In this document: positions 8,213 to 16,768 of the stretch, piece by piece
Numbering within the stretch: the first letter of the stretch is position 1
Layout of the letters: each line of letters opens with the position of its first letter
Source: Renibacterium sp.
GTDB lineage: Bacteria; Actinomycetota; Actinomycetes; Actinomycetales; Micrococcaceae
Assembly: GCA_017419405.1 (NCBI GenBank)
Contig: JAFOLH010000001.1
Location: forward strand, 732,076-796,075
Direction of reading: 5' to 3'
DNA: 64,000 nt
Position numbers and translations under genes: made by a program
Notes under the pieces: model-generated
Databases searched by the model: none
The model's input: the letters and a program-made list of their open reading frames with translations, nothing else
What the model was told of the DNA's origin: nothing

Positions 8213-9070
8213 CTACCGCCGCCAACGGTACGGGGTCGTGGTGGATACCTTGACCAGGCCCGACCGTTCCAGGATCGGGCGGGAGAATTCGGTCGAATCG
8301 CTATTGATGAAGCGCTTGCCCAACCGCAGCGCGGAACGGGCGCGAGCGGCGGTGAGCGCGCGATAGATGCCTCGTCCACGCCATTCCGGGCGGGTCGCGC
8401 CGCCCCAGATTCCGGCGAAATCCGTACCGGCGACCGGTTCGAGCCGCCCGGTGCTGATCACCTCGCCGCCGGATTCCGCGATCCAGAGTTCGAGCCCGTC
8501 ATCGGCGGCGAGCCGGTCGATCAGGGCTTTGCTGCCCTCCGGTGCCGGGGAGCTGCCGAACACTTCGTCCTGCATCGCGTTCATCCGCCACACATCGTCG
8601 GCTTCGGTGATCCGCCGAAGGCGGACCGAAGCCGGGAGGCTGATCTCGGCGGCCAAGCTCTGGGCCAGGCCCAGCATGATCGATTCGGCCTCCTCCGCAA
8701 CGAAACCGTTCGCAAGCAGCGCGGTCTGCAGTCCCGGAGCCCGATCATGGCCCCGGGTCTTCCATTCCACCTCGATTACCTCGGGATCGGCTCGGAAATG
8801 GTCCAGCGATTCGGAGACCATCCGGGCGATCTCGACGGGGGTGGCACCGGCCAGGTCCTGATAGGTGACGAAGCCCGAGCCACCGCGGAAGGTGATCAGC
8901 CACAAGGGACCTTGCCGAGCCACCGATAGCGCGTGGGCGGCTTCGCTCTGCGTTCGCAGCTGCGCATCGTAGGCAGCCAGCATCTGTGCGGGTTCGATTT
9001 GCGCAGAGTCAACCGGCGGGGGTTCGGTGGGCACATCGGCGCGGCCGGCTGGCTCGGCTGGAGAGATCAT
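8213..9070 (-). CDS. GNAT-family N-acetyltransferase
   Basis: A 285-aa protein whose C-terminal half (from about residue 145) is a GNAT domain. The acetyl-CoA loop motif A is TRPEWRGRGIYRALTAARA (R/Q-x-x-G-x-G/A). The N-terminal half is a diverged domain containing GFVAEEAESIML, as in tandem-GNAT proteins. The ATG at 9070 has GAGG eight bases upstream. No acceptor can be inferred. It precedes the TetR/MFS genes but on the same strand with a 138-nt gap, so it is probably a separate unit. Confidence 0.8.
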   Translation of the reverse strand: MISPAEPAGRADVPTEPPPVDSAQIEPAQMLAAYDAQLRTQSEAAHALSVARQGPLWLITFRGGSGFVTYQDLAGATPVEIARMVSESLDHFRADPEVIEVEWKTRGHDRAPGLQTALLANGFVAEEAESIMLGLAQSLAAEISLPASVRLRRITEADDVWRMNAMQDEVFGSSPAPEGSKALIDRLAADDGLELWIAESGGEVISTGRLEPVAGTDFAGIWGGATRPEWRGRGIYRALTAARARSALRLGKRFINSDSTEFSRPILERSGLVKVSTTTPYRWRR

Positions 9071-9208
9071 CGGCTTGCCTCGTTCGGATCTGCCACGGTA
9101 GCGGTGGGCACGGACGGCTGCTTGATCGAGAATACCCCGGCGCGTCGCCGGTTCAGGCCGGGCAACCGGCTCCGTGGGTTCTGCCCGGTCGCCGGAGCCG
9201 AGTGGCGG

Positions 9209-9793
9209 CTACGGAGCGTTTTTCTCCGTCAAAGCCAACAAGGTGGGCAGCGCCCTCCGCATACCCTCGGAGCGAACGAACTCGTCGTAAGAGGACGCGG
9301 TAGCAAGTCCTTCGGCCGCATACTTCACGACCAAGACGGTTTCCAGGTCCAGGCCGTCCGCCAGGAGCTGTTCCCGCCACTGTTCCCGCCACTGTTCATT
9401 GTCCCGGTCGATGACTTCGGCGACGGCGTCGGTTTCATTGAGCGAGTCGCACATGGCGGCGAAAGAATGGTAGTCGGACAACGCCTCCGGACTCGGGTCG
9501 CAGAGCGTGCGGAGATAGGCCCGGAGCAATTTCCCGGGTCGGTTCTCTGACAGATCCACCCGACTCAGCACCTCGGCGCGGAATCGGTCCAAGAAGTCGA
9601 CGACGACGTGCCAGATCAAGTTCTCTTTGTTCGGAAAATGGTGCAGCAACCCGCTTTTGGAAATTCCGGAGGCTTCCGCCACGTCGCGAAGGGTGGCCGC
9701 GGTGCCGTGCTCAGCCAGCATCCTCACGGTGGCCTCGATGATGGTACGGCGGGTCCGTTCGCTGCCCCCGGCAGCCGATTCGTGCAGGCTCAT
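9209..9793 (-). CDS. TetR-family transcriptional regulator, coupled to the DHA2 MFS exporter
   Basis: The 194-aa protein has a classic TetR helix-turn-helix at residues 14-60 (IIEATVRMLAEHG, LRDVAEASGISKSGLLHHFPNKENL) and a helical ligand domain. Its ATG overlaps the stop of the upstream MFS gene (ATGA), so it is co-translated with that exporter and probably represses it. A 12-bp tandem duplication (9369-9392) encodes a doubled QWRE in the ligand domain. The likely operator lies upstream of the MFS start codon at 11327-11345. The inducer is unknown; drug-like compounds are usual for this pairing. Confidence 0.88.
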   Translation of the reverse strand: MSLHESAAGGSERTRRTIIEATVRMLAEHGTAATLRDVAEASGISKSGLLHHFPNKENLIWHVVVDFLDRFRAEVLSRVDLSENRPGKLLRAYLRTLCDPSPEALSDYHSFAAMCDSLNETDAVAEVIDRDNEQWREQWREQLLADGLDLETVLVVKYAAEGLATASSYDEFVRSEGMRRALPTLLALTEKNAP

Positions 9794-11325
9794 TTGTCGA
9801 TCAACTCCTTTTCCTGATCTTCGGCCAAGCGCGCCGGAATCACTCTCCAGGCGAACACCCCGGCCAGCAGCAAGAGTATCGCGGCGATGACCGACGTCGT
9901 CTGCATGGCCGCGGTGAAGGCATGCTGAACTTGGCTCAGCAGCCCGGCGAATTCGTCGCCTTGCAGAAGTTGCACGGCTGAGGCGAGCGAGTCGCGGACT
10001 CCGGCTCCGACCGGATCCGGCAGCCCCGCCAGGTCCGGCAGGTTGTTCCGGTAGAGGTTGGTCAGCAAGGATCCTAGAATCGCGATTCCGCCGGCAATGC
10101 CCAATTCGTAGGACGTCTCGGACAGCGAAGACGCCGCACCGGCCCGCTCCTTGGGCGCCGAAGCCACCACGGCATCGGTAGCGAGCGTCATGGCCAGTCC
10201 GACGCCGAAGCCGGTCGCTGCCAAGGCCAGGGCCAGCCAGAGGTAGTTCGGCAAGCCTTCGGCCACGGCCAGAAAGCCGAAACCCAAGGCACCCAGGATC
10301 AAGCCGCCGCCTACCGATCTGGCAACTCCGAACCGGCCGGAAACCCAGCCGACCAATAAGACCACGGACATCGCTGCGAGCGTGATCGGCAACTCCGCGA
10401 GGCCGGCTTGCAGGGGACCGAAGCCTCGGACCAATTGCAGGTACTGCGAAAAGAAGAACAGCAGCCCGCTCAGCGCGAAAACCGAAAGCCCGTTGGCGAC
10501 GATCGATCCGGTGAAGGCGGGCAGTTTGAACAAGGCCACATCGAGCATCGGGGTTTCCAATCTTCGCTGCCTGCGCCAGAAGGCCCAGCCGGACGCCAGC
10601 CCGAGCAGGAGCGCCACGATCCCCGGTGCCGTGATCCCATAGCCGAAGACTTGCTTCATCGCGAAGACCACGGGGACAATCGCCAGAATCGACAAGCCTG
10701 CGGACAGCAGATCAACCTTCCCCGCATGGGGATTTTTCGACTCCGGCAATAGCCAGGCGCCGGTGACCAAAAGCAAAGCCATCACCGGGAGGTTGATCAA
10801 GAACACCGAGCCCCACCAGAAGTTCTCCAAAAGGACTCCGCCGACCAGCGGTCCCATGGCCGCGCCGCCCATGGCGCCAAAGGACCAAACGGCGATCGCC
10901 CGGGTGCGTTGCGCCGGAACCAAAAAGATCTGCCTGATGATCGACAAAGTGGAGGGCATCAAGGTGGCTCCGCTGATGCCCAGCAAGGCACGGGCGGCGA
11001 TCAGCATCTCGGCAGAGGTCGAGAAGGCCGCGAGCGCGGACGCCGCACCGAATCCGGCGGCACCGATCAGCAGCAGCTTCTTGCGTCCGATCCGATCTGC
11101 CAGATTCCCCATGGTCACGAGCAGGCCGGCCAAGGCGAAGGAGTAGACATCGCCGATCCACAGCAGCTGGGTCGCGGTCGGGGAAAGCGCAGCGCTGAGC
11201 GCCGGCACCGCCAACGAAAGCACTGTACCATCCACGGCAAGCAACATGACGGCCAGCGTGAGGACTGCCAGTGACAGCCATTCGCGGACTCCGGCTCGGG
11301 CGGTCGGCAGCTTCTCGTAAACCAT
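9790..11325 (-). CDS. 14-TM MFS drug:H+ antiporter (DHA2/QacA-LfrA-like)
   Basis: The 511-aa protein has about 14 hydrophobic segments. Typical DHA2 motifs are present: MLLAVDGTVLSLAVPALSA in TM1, GNLADRIGRKKLLLIGAA (motif A), ARALLGISGATLMPSTLSII, and GAMGGAAMGPLVGGVLLE (antiporter motif C). Length agrees with QacA/LfrA/EmrB-type exporters. Translation probably starts at ATG 11325. No ribosome site is seen, but a -10-like TAGACT ends 6 nt before it, so the mRNA may be leaderless. The co-translated TetR regulator suggests inducible efflux of toxic compounds. Confidence 0.9.
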   Translation of the reverse strand: MVYEKLPTARAGVREWLSLAVLTLAVMLLAVDGTVLSLAVPALSAALSPTATQLLWIGDVYSFALAGLLVTMGNLADRIGRKKLLLIGAAGFGAASALAAFSTSAEMLIAARALLGISGATLMPSTLSIIRQIFLVPAQRTRAIAVWSFGAMGGAAMGPLVGGVLLENFWWGSVFLINLPVMALLLVTGAWLLPESKNPHAGKVDLLSAGLSILAIVPVVFAMKQVFGYGITAPGIVALLLGLASGWAFWRRQRRLETPMLDVALFKLPAFTGSIVANGLSVFALSGLLFFFSQYLQLVRGFGPLQAGLAELPITLAAMSVVLLVGWVSGRFGVARSVGGGLILGALGFGFLAVAEGLPNYLWLALALAATGFGVGLAMTLATDAVVASAPKERAGAASSLSETSYELGIAGGIAILGSLLTNLYRNNLPDLAGLPDPVGAGVRDSLASAVQLLQGDEFAGLLSQVQHAFTAAMQTTSVIAAILLLLAGVFAWRVIPARLAEDQEKELIDK

Positions 11326-11345
11326 TTGGTCAGTCTAGCAGACCA
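11326..11345 (-). promoter_or_regulatory. Putative TetR operator and leaderless -10 box of the MFS-tetR operon
   Basis: TGGTC at 11327-11331 and GACCA at 11341-11345 form an imperfect 19-bp palindrome (TGGTCNG-N5-CNGACCA). On the minus strand TAGACT (11337-11332) lies inside it and is followed by only 6 nt before ATG 11325. A bound repressor would cover both the -10 box and the start codon. No convincing -35 hexamer is seen. Confidence 0.5.
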
Positions 11346-11443
11346 GATAGTCGGTTACGAGATATGATCGGGTCGGTCAGAAGCGCAATGCGAGGCAAAC
11401 AATCCCAGGTAGGAGTGTTTAGGCACCTGGTCCGACAGATCGG

Positions 11444-11473
11444 TTGACGGCGATCGACCGACGCCTGTAGAAC
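11444..11473 (+). promoter_or_regulatory. Predicted sigma-70 promoter for the micropeptide-DyP genes
   Basis: TTGACG at 11444-11449 and TAGAAC at 11468-11473 are separated by 18 nt. The predicted start would be about 60 nt before the small gene at 11542. A CCAGGT/ACCTGG inverted repeat (11405-11410 and 11425-11430) lies just upstream and could be a regulator site. Confidence 0.45.
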
Positions 11474-11541
11474 GGTTATCAGGGCATCGACCGGTCGAAC
11501 CCTTCGGCCCGGGGGAGTCCATGAAGCGACAGGAGTGCACC

Positions 11542-11649
11542 ATGAGCGACAAGACACCGCGCGAAGAAGCCATTCAAAAAGAGGAAGAAAAGAAGGAAGA
11601 ATGGAAGCGGCGCCGTGAGGAAGAAGAAGCCCGCCGTCTCGACGACTGA
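11542..11649 (+). CDS. 35-residue highly charged small protein
   Basis: The frame starts MSDKTPREEAIQKEEEKK and ends ARRLDD. More than half the residues are Glu, Lys or Arg, so it should be one charged helix. AGGAG lies 6 nt before ATG 11542. An in-frame ATG at 11521 (also with a GGGGAG box) would add seven residues. It lies 27 nt before the DyP peroxidase gene on the same strand, and such short charged proteins are frequent in Arthrobacter-like genomes. Function unknown; a small accessory protein or a leader peptide are both possible. Confidence 0.55.
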   Translation: MSDKTPREEAIQKEEEKKEEWKRRREEEEARRLDD

Positions 11650-11676
11650 CTGAACACCCACGAAGGGAACCGCTCA

Positions 11677-12684
11677 ATGGCGCCACTGAATCCAGGATCG
11701 ACCGGGACGGGTTCGTCCAGCAATTCTCCGCTCGTGCCGCAAAGCGTCGATGCTTTGCTGACCAGTTCGGCGATCTTCCTGGTAGTGGTGGTCAATGAAG
11801 ATGCCGAGGCCATGGCCTCGGCCCGGGAAACCTTGGCAGGCCTGTCGGACCTGGTCAAGACCGTGGGCTTCCGTGACCCCGCTGCGCAATTGTCCTGCAC
11901 GGTAGGCATCGGCAGTCGGATCTGGCATCCTTTGACCGGCCGCGAGGCACCCGCCGAATTGCACCGGTTTCCGCAGATCAGCGGGCCGACGCACACCGCG
12001 GTGTCCACGCCGGGAGATCTGCTTTTCCATATCCGTGCCGAACGCGAAGACCTGTGTTTCGAGTTCGAACGGCTCCTGCTCCAGGACTTGGGTTCCGCGG
12101 TCACCGTCGTCGATGAGGTTTCCGGCTTCCGCTATTTCGACTCCCGGGACCTTCTGGGCTTTGTCGACGGAACGGCAAACCCGGTGGGTCCGGATCTGCC
12201 GGACGCCACGTTGGTGTCCGAAGAAGACCCGGAATTCGCCGGCGGCAGCTATGTCGTGGTGCAGAAGTACCTGCACTCTTTGGACTCCTGGCAGCGGCTG
12301 AGCACGGAGCAACAAGAAGCGATCATCGGCCGGACCAAGCCGGACAACGTCGAACTTGCCGATGCCGATTCCGGGCAGAAATCGCACAAGACCCTCGCCA
12401 CGATCGAAGACGAGCAAGGCGAACACGACATCCTGCGGGACAACATGCCGTTCGGCCGGCCGGGCAATGGCGAGTTCGGCACCTATTTCATCGGCTACAC
12501 CCGGCGCCTCTGGGTGCTCGAGCGGATGCTGGAGCGGATGTTCCTCGGCGACCCGCCCGGCCTCCACGATCGAATCCTGGATTTTTCCACGGCGCACACC
12601 GGAACCACCTTCTTCGCTCCGACCGCGACTCTGCTGGCGGGTCTGGGAGATCTTCCGGAGCATTCGGCGGGCGCTGCCGGCTAA
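11677..12684 (+). CDS. DyP-type haem peroxidase (YfeX-like, cytosolic)
   Basis: The 335-aa protein carries the DyP signature GFVDGTANP around residue 163, with the catalytic Asp of GXXDG. It also has SGQKSHKT (the likely proximal haem His), MPFGRPGNGEFGTYFIGYTR with the conserved Arg/Phe of the distal pocket, and FSTAHTGTTFFAPT near the end. Size and motif spacing match class-B/P-type DyPs such as YfeX. No Tat signal is present, so it should be cytosolic, and no encapsulin gene is nearby. DyPs oxidise dyes, phenols and porphyrinogens with H2O2. It follows the small charged protein on the same strand and is 36 nt before the FGE-like gene, so the three may be one operon. Confidence 0.9.
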   Translation: MAPLNPGSTGTGSSSNSPLVPQSVDALLTSSAIFLVVVVNEDAEAMASARETLAGLSDLVKTVGFRDPAAQLSCTVGIGSRIWHPLTGREAPAELHRFPQISGPTHTAVSTPGDLLFHIRAEREDLCFEFERLLLQDLGSAVTVVDEVSGFRYFDSRDLLGFVDGTANPVGPDLPDATLVSEEDPEFAGGSYVVVQKYLHSLDSWQRLSTEQQEAIIGRTKPDNVELADADSGQKSHKTLATIEDEQGEHDILRDNMPFGRPGNGEFGTYFIGYTRRLWVLERMLERMFLGDPPGLHDRILDFSTAHTGTTFFAPTATLLAGLGDLPEHSAGAAG

Positions 12685-12720
12685 CCGCATTGCCGGCCGA
12701 CTAGGCTGGGCAGTGTGGCG

Positions 12721-13503
12721 ATGCCTGAACTCGTGCGTGTGCCAGCAGGCACCATCGACCTGCGGGACGCTCGCAGCGGCTCGGTCAAAGCCGTGTCCTT
12801 GGAGCCTTTCGAGATCGGTCGGACGCCCGTCACCTGGGCGGAATTCGCTGCGGTGTGGCCGACGGTTGGACCCGGTCCGGACACCCCGCCGGATCAACCG
12901 GCGCACGGACTGAGCTGGTTCGACGCGGTTGACTGGTGCAATCGGGCGTCGGAACTCGTCGGGTTGCGGCCCGCGTACCGACGCAGCGGCCGCACTGTCA
13001 ACTGGAACCCGGCAGCCGACGGCTATCGTCTGCCAACCGAAGCCGAGTGGGAATTCGCCTGCCGTGCCGGCAGCACCGGACCGGGCTACGGTCCGCTCCA
13101 CGATGTCGCATGGACTGCAGCGGATGGTTTGGCCGGCCCTGCCCGGGTGGCACGGAAACTGCCCAACCGGTTTGGCCTCTACGACACGCTGGGCAATGTC
13201 TGGGAATGGTGCTGGGACTATGCCGATCCGGCCAGATATTCGGACTACCGGTCATTCCGGGGCGGCGGCTGGGCGGATCATGCCTGGCATGTCCGGGCCT
13301 CGGTGCGGCGGAGCAGTGCTCCGGAGGTATCGCTCGAGGATCTCGGCTTCCGGGTCGCCTGTGGCCCGGCAGCTGCGGAAGGCGACGCTGCCGCCCAGGG
13401 CTGGTCGGCGGCCGCCGACCTGGACCGGGCGAAAATCAAAGGTCCTCTGCCGGTCGGTTGGACTCCGTTGCGCGTGGCGGAGTGGACCGCAGCCCGACAC
13501 TGA
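12721..13503 (+). CDS. Formylglycine-generating-enzyme-like (SUMF1) domain protein, catalytic cysteines absent
   Basis: A 260-aa FGE/SUMF1 fold protein: IGRTPVTWAEFAA, HGLSWFDAVDWCNRAS, YRLPTEAEWEFACRAG, LYDTLGNVWEWCWDYA and LEDLGFRVACG are all family hallmarks. In sulfatase-activating FGEs the stretch before LGFR has two active-site Cys. Here the corresponding region (GGGWADHAWHVRASVRRSS) has Asp/His and no Cys. It is therefore unlikely to make formylglycine. Other FGE-like members act as adaptor or non-haem-iron (EgtB/OvoA-like) domains, but their His triad is not seen either. A GTG lies 6 nt upstream of ATG 12721 and could be used. It follows DyP by 36 nt. Confidence 0.82.
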   Translation: MPELVRVPAGTIDLRDARSGSVKAVSLEPFEIGRTPVTWAEFAAVWPTVGPGPDTPPDQPAHGLSWFDAVDWCNRASELVGLRPAYRRSGRTVNWNPAADGYRLPTEAEWEFACRAGSTGPGYGPLHDVAWTAADGLAGPARVARKLPNRFGLYDTLGNVWEWCWDYADPARYSDYRSFRGGGWADHAWHVRASVRRSSAPEVSLEDLGFRVACGPAAAEGDAAAQGWSAAADLDRAKIKGPLPVGWTPLRVAEWTAARH

Positions 13504-13585
13504 ACTGCGCGATGCTGACCTGTTAGCATGCAGAACAGGCTTTGCGCCATTTTTCGACCAGCTACGAAGTTCCCCGGGGGCCAGT

Positions 13586-13972
13586 ATGAGAATCCATCTG
13601 TCCAGTGTTTTCGTCGATGACCAGGACCATGCGCTGCAGTTCTACACCGAAATCCTCGGCTTCATCAAGAAGACCGAGGTGCCGCTGGGCAAGGACCGCT
13701 GGTTGACCGTGGTCTCCGCGGAAGATCCGGACGGCACTGAATTGCTGCTTGAGCCTTCGGGCCATCCCGCGGTGAAACCGTATCGCGATGCCTTGGTCAA
13801 AGACGGCATTCCGCTGGCTTCTTTCGCGGTGCCGGACGTCGCCGCCGAGTTCACCCGGTTACGCGCCCTGGGCGTGCGGTTCACCCAGGAACCGCTGTCC
13901 ATGGGACCGGTCACCACGGCGGTTTTCGACGACACCTGCGGCAATTTGATCCAGATCGTGCATTCCGAGTAA
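13586..13972 (+). CDS. VOC (glyoxalase/bleomycin resistance) superfamily protein
   Basis: The 128-aa protein has the VOC pattern: SSVFVDDQDHALQFYTEILGF, then GTELLLEPSG, a second half with FAVPDVAAEFTRLRALGVRF, and DTCGNLIQIVHSE at the end. The metal-ligand Glu of each beta-alpha-beta-beta-beta half is present (ELLLE, and the final Glu). A dioxygenase, lyase or antibiotic-binding role cannot be separated by sequence. It stands alone between the FGE-like and DinB genes, with an 82-nt gap before it. Confidence 0.8.
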   Translation: MRIHLSSVFVDDQDHALQFYTEILGFIKKTEVPLGKDRWLTVVSAEDPDGTELLLEPSGHPAVKPYRDALVKDGIPLASFAVPDVAAEFTRLRALGVRFTQEPLSMGPVTTAVFDDTCGNLIQIVHSE

Positions 13973-14008
13973 GCCGGAGTCTGGCGCGGCGGTCCCGGAT
14001 GGAGCAGG

Positions 14009-14578
14009 ATGGACCCCGTGGCCGATCAACCCGAGCGCTGGACCGAAGCAACCGTGTACCCCGACATGTGGGCGGACCCGGACCAGGATCCGCGCAATAG
14101 CGAAGGGGTCTCACCGGATGGCGAACTCGCCACCCTGCAGGACTATATGCAGCATTATCGGCTGACCATCCTGATGAAATGCGAAGGTCTCGACGCCGAG
14201 CAGCTCGCCCGACGCTCGGTGCCGCCGTCGACGATGTCTTTGCTCGGCTTGCTCCGGCACCTGGTCGAAGTGGAGCGCGATTGGCACAACTGGATCGGCG
14301 ACGGCGAACCGCTGCCGAAGCTTTACGGCAAGCGCGACGCCGATTTCGACGATGTGGTCGCCGAGCAGAGCATGGTCGACGCCGCCTATGCGGATCTCAG
14401 CAGGGAACAAGCTGCCACTGACGCCGCGCTGGCCGCACATTGCGACCTGGGCGAACGGGTCGGCGCCGAGCGGATAGCGGTACGCGAGTTGATGGTGCAC
14501 CGGATCGAAGAGTACGCCAGGCATTGCGGGCACGCCGACCTGTTGCGCGAATGCATCGACGGACGATTCGGGCAATAG
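14009..14578 (+). CDS. DinB/DUF664-family protein (putative mycothiol- or metal-dependent enzyme)
   Basis: The 189-aa protein is a four-helix-bundle DinB-like protein. LLGLLRHLVEVERDWHNWI and LMVHRIEEYARHCGHADLLRE hold the three metal-ligand His of the DUF664/YfiT group. Actinobacterial members include mycothiol-dependent transferases and isomerases, which suits the host, but no substrate can be named. The ATG at 14009 follows a weak GGAG. It converges with the DHFR-like gene 24 nt downstream. Confidence 0.8.
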   Translation: MDPVADQPERWTEATVYPDMWADPDQDPRNSEGVSPDGELATLQDYMQHYRLTILMKCEGLDAEQLARRSVPPSTMSLLGLLRHLVEVERDWHNWIGDGEPLPKLYGKRDADFDDVVAEQSMVDAAYADLSREQAATDAALAAHCDLGERVGAERIAVRELMVHRIEEYARHCGHADLLRECIDGRFGQ

Positions 14579-14602
14579 CCGCGGGCACGCCGGGCAGCCG
14601 GT

Positions 14603-15244
14603 TCAGCGACGGTAAGTGAGGTGCAGCACGCCGCTCTCCGCGGCTTCCGAAGTCACCGAGTAATCGGCCTCCAGGCCACGCAGGTCATCCCAGAGCCGGA
14701 TTCCCTGGCCGAGCAGAATCGGCGTGATCCCGACATGCAGCTGATCGACCAAGCCGGCCTTCAAAAACTGCCGCGCAGTGGTGACGCCGCCACCGACCCG
14801 GACGTCTTTGCCCTGCGCCACCGCCTGGGCACGGGCAAGCACGTCGGCGGGCTCCGCGGACAGGAACTCGAACGACGTGCCACCCGCCATCTGCAGCGTC
14901 GGACGGGAAACGTGGGTCAGTACGAAAACCGGCACACCGAACGGTGGTTCCTCGCCCCACCAACCACGCCAATCCGGGTCATCCGGAAAATTGTGCAGGC
15001 CGAACATCCCGGCGCCCATGATTTCGGCGCCGATTCCCTCGAAGTAGGCGGCCGCGTACTTGTCGTCGACGCCGGTGGTACCCGCACCGTCAGTCTCGTG
15101 CAGCACCCGTGCGCGAAACGTCCGGGTAGCCACATACGGCGCGACGAGACGCCCCCAGTCCTGGCCCATCGGTTCTTCGGGGGTTTGATCGGTGGTGGTT
15201 GCGAAACCATCGAGCGAAATATTCAGATCAACGCGGACGGCCAT
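14603..15244 (-). CDS. RibD C-terminal/dihydrofolate-reductase-like protein
   Basis: A 213-aa protein with VRVDLNISLDGF at the N-terminus, YFEGIGAEIMGAGMFGL, VFVLTHVSRPT, VRVGGGVTTARQFLKAGLVDQLHVGITPILLGQG and a final LHLTYRR. This is the pattern of the DHFR-like reductase domain of RibD and its single-domain paralogues in actinobacteria. An excellent AGGAGG ribosome site lies 4-5 nt before ATG 15244, which decides the start over a frame open to 15724. NADPH-dependent reduction is expected; the substrate is unknown. Confidence 0.85.
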   Translation of the reverse strand: MAVRVDLNISLDGFATTTDQTPEEPMGQDWGRLVAPYVATRTFRARVLHETDGAGTTGVDDKYAAAYFEGIGAEIMGAGMFGLHNFPDDPDWRGWWGEEPPFGVPVFVLTHVSRPTLQMAGGTSFEFLSAEPADVLARAQAVAQGKDVRVGGGVTTARQFLKAGLVDQLHVGITPILLGQGIRLWDDLRGLEADYSVTSEAAESGVLHLTYRR

Positions 15245-15365
15245 GGTTCCTCCTGTTGTGCGCTTTTGTCTGTACTGTACTCGCTGGCGGCACGATGCTG
15301 CGGCGGCGACGGTAGTATGGACGAATTGCCACGCGGGGGATCGTGGCTTCCCGGAAAGAGGACCG

Positions 15366-16652
15366 ATGTTCAACGCGATACTGCTTCCCTTCCGGCATCG
15401 GCTGAGGATCCGGGAGAACATCCGGGAGTCGCTCATCGTGCTGCCGATCGCGGGGCTGGTCGGATCACTGCTCTTGGCTGTTTTGACCGTGACTATCGAC
15501 ACGTATGTCTCACAGTCGCCGACGCCCGGTTTGGACGATCTGGCGGAATCCAGCAAGACCGTGATCGCCGCCGTCGGTCCGGCCATCCTGACCTTCCTCG
15601 GCGTGGTTTTCAGCATCACCCTGGTCGCCCTGCAGATGAGCAGCGGGCAGCTTTCTCCCCGGGTGGTGAGACTTTTCGTGCGCAACCGGATCGTCAAGCT
15701 GACCTTCACCTTCTTCATCGCCACCTTCTGCTACACGCTTCTGGTGCAGTACCTCTCGGTCCGGGAATCCTCGGTCCAGGGCGGCCAGTTCATTCCGTTC
15801 CTTTCCGGACTGGTCACCATGCTGCTGGTGATCACGGATCTGATTCTCTTCGTGAGCTATGTGCACAGCACGATCAAGATGATGCGGCTCGTCGAAGTGA
15901 TCAATGTGGTGACCCGGGAGACCCTGGCGCTGATCAAGGAGTATCAAAAAGGCAGCTATCTCGCGAGCCCGGATCGGCCTGCCGCCTCAACCGATGTGGT
16001 GCGCTACCGGGGCAGGCCCGGAGCGCTCTGCGAAATCGACCTGCGGCGCCTGATCCGCCACGCCCGCAAACGCGATCTGTGCCTGCACTTGCTGGTCCGG
16101 CCCGGTGACTACCTGGTTGAGGGCACCCCGGTGTTCGGCTATTCCGGCTCCGGCCAGCCGAGCGGGCGTTTGCTGGTCGACTCGCTCGATGTCGGGGAGG
16201 AACGCTCCATGCAGCGGGACATCTCCTTCGGGTTCCGGCAGATTGCGGACATCGGCGTCCGGGCACTCTCCCCGGCGGTCAACGATCCGACGACTGCGGT
16301 CCAGTGCATCGATCGATTGCAGGCCCTGCTCCGCGCGGCGGCGAGAATACCCGAGGGGTTACGGGCCCATTCCGACCGGACCGGCGAAGTTCGCTTGATC
16401 GAGGAGCTGCCCACCTGGGGCTCACTCATGGACCTGGCATTTTCGGAAATGCGCCAATACGGAGCCGATGCCGCCCAGGTGACCCGTCGGCTGGCCGCGG
16501 TTTACACCGATTTCACCGAAAGCAAGCTCCCGGATCCGGAATCGGTGGTTTCCAAGCATATGAAGCTGCTCACGTTGTCGATGGAAGAAAAGGTCAACGA
16601 CCAGGAATTGCGCCGCTTCGCTTTGACCCCGGATCGGCAAGGAATCGGCTGA
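15366..16652 (+). CDS. DUF2254-family integral membrane protein
   Basis: A 428-aa protein with four hydrophobic segments in the first 190 residues (LIVLPIAGLVGSLLLAVL, VIAAVGPAILTFLGVVFSITLVALQM, KLTFTFFIATFCYTLLVQYL, SGLVTMLLVITDLILFVSYV). They are followed by a large cytosolic domain with YRGRPGALCEIDLRRLIRHA and SPAVNDPTTAVQCIDRL, both typical of DUF2254. GAGGA lies 3 nt before the ATG. The function of the family is not known. It is divergent from the DHFR-like gene and is followed by a 311-nt leader that belongs to the next gene. Confidence 0.85.
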   Translation: MFNAILLPFRHRLRIRENIRESLIVLPIAGLVGSLLLAVLTVTIDTYVSQSPTPGLDDLAESSKTVIAAVGPAILTFLGVVFSITLVALQMSSGQLSPRVVRLFVRNRIVKLTFTFFIATFCYTLLVQYLSVRESSVQGGQFIPFLSGLVTMLLVITDLILFVSYVHSTIKMMRLVEVINVVTRETLALIKEYQKGSYLASPDRPAASTDVVRYRGRPGALCEIDLRRLIRHARKRDLCLHLLVRPGDYLVEGTPVFGYSGSGQPSGRLLVDSLDVGEERSMQRDISFGFRQIADIGVRALSPAVNDPTTAVQCIDRLQALLRAAARIPEGLRAHSDRTGEVRLIEELPTWGSLMDLAFSEMRQYGADAAQVTRRLAAVYTDFTESKLPDPESVVSKHMKLLTLSMEEKVNDQELRRFALTPDRQGIG

Positions 16653-16768
16653 TTCCGGGCGATCGGGGGAGCCCCCGCAAAGGCTCTCCGAACACTGCAT
16701 CCGCCGCCTCGAAATGTGTGGCATCTCCAACTCTCAGTTGTGCGTTGACACACCGAGAACCCGTTCGG

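Noticed and set aside
11674..13101. Long open frame on the minus strand opposite DyP and FGE-like genes
   Set aside because: It is a GC-codon-bias shadow: no recognisable domain, full overlap with two well-supported genes.
12721..13503. FGE-like gene as a genuine sulfatase-activating enzyme
   Set aside because: Both active-site cysteines are missing and no sulfatase gene is nearby.
14603..15724. N-terminal extension of the DHFR-like protein to 15724
   Set aside because: A near-perfect AGGAGG before ATG 15244 marks the real start; the extension is antisense to DUF2254.
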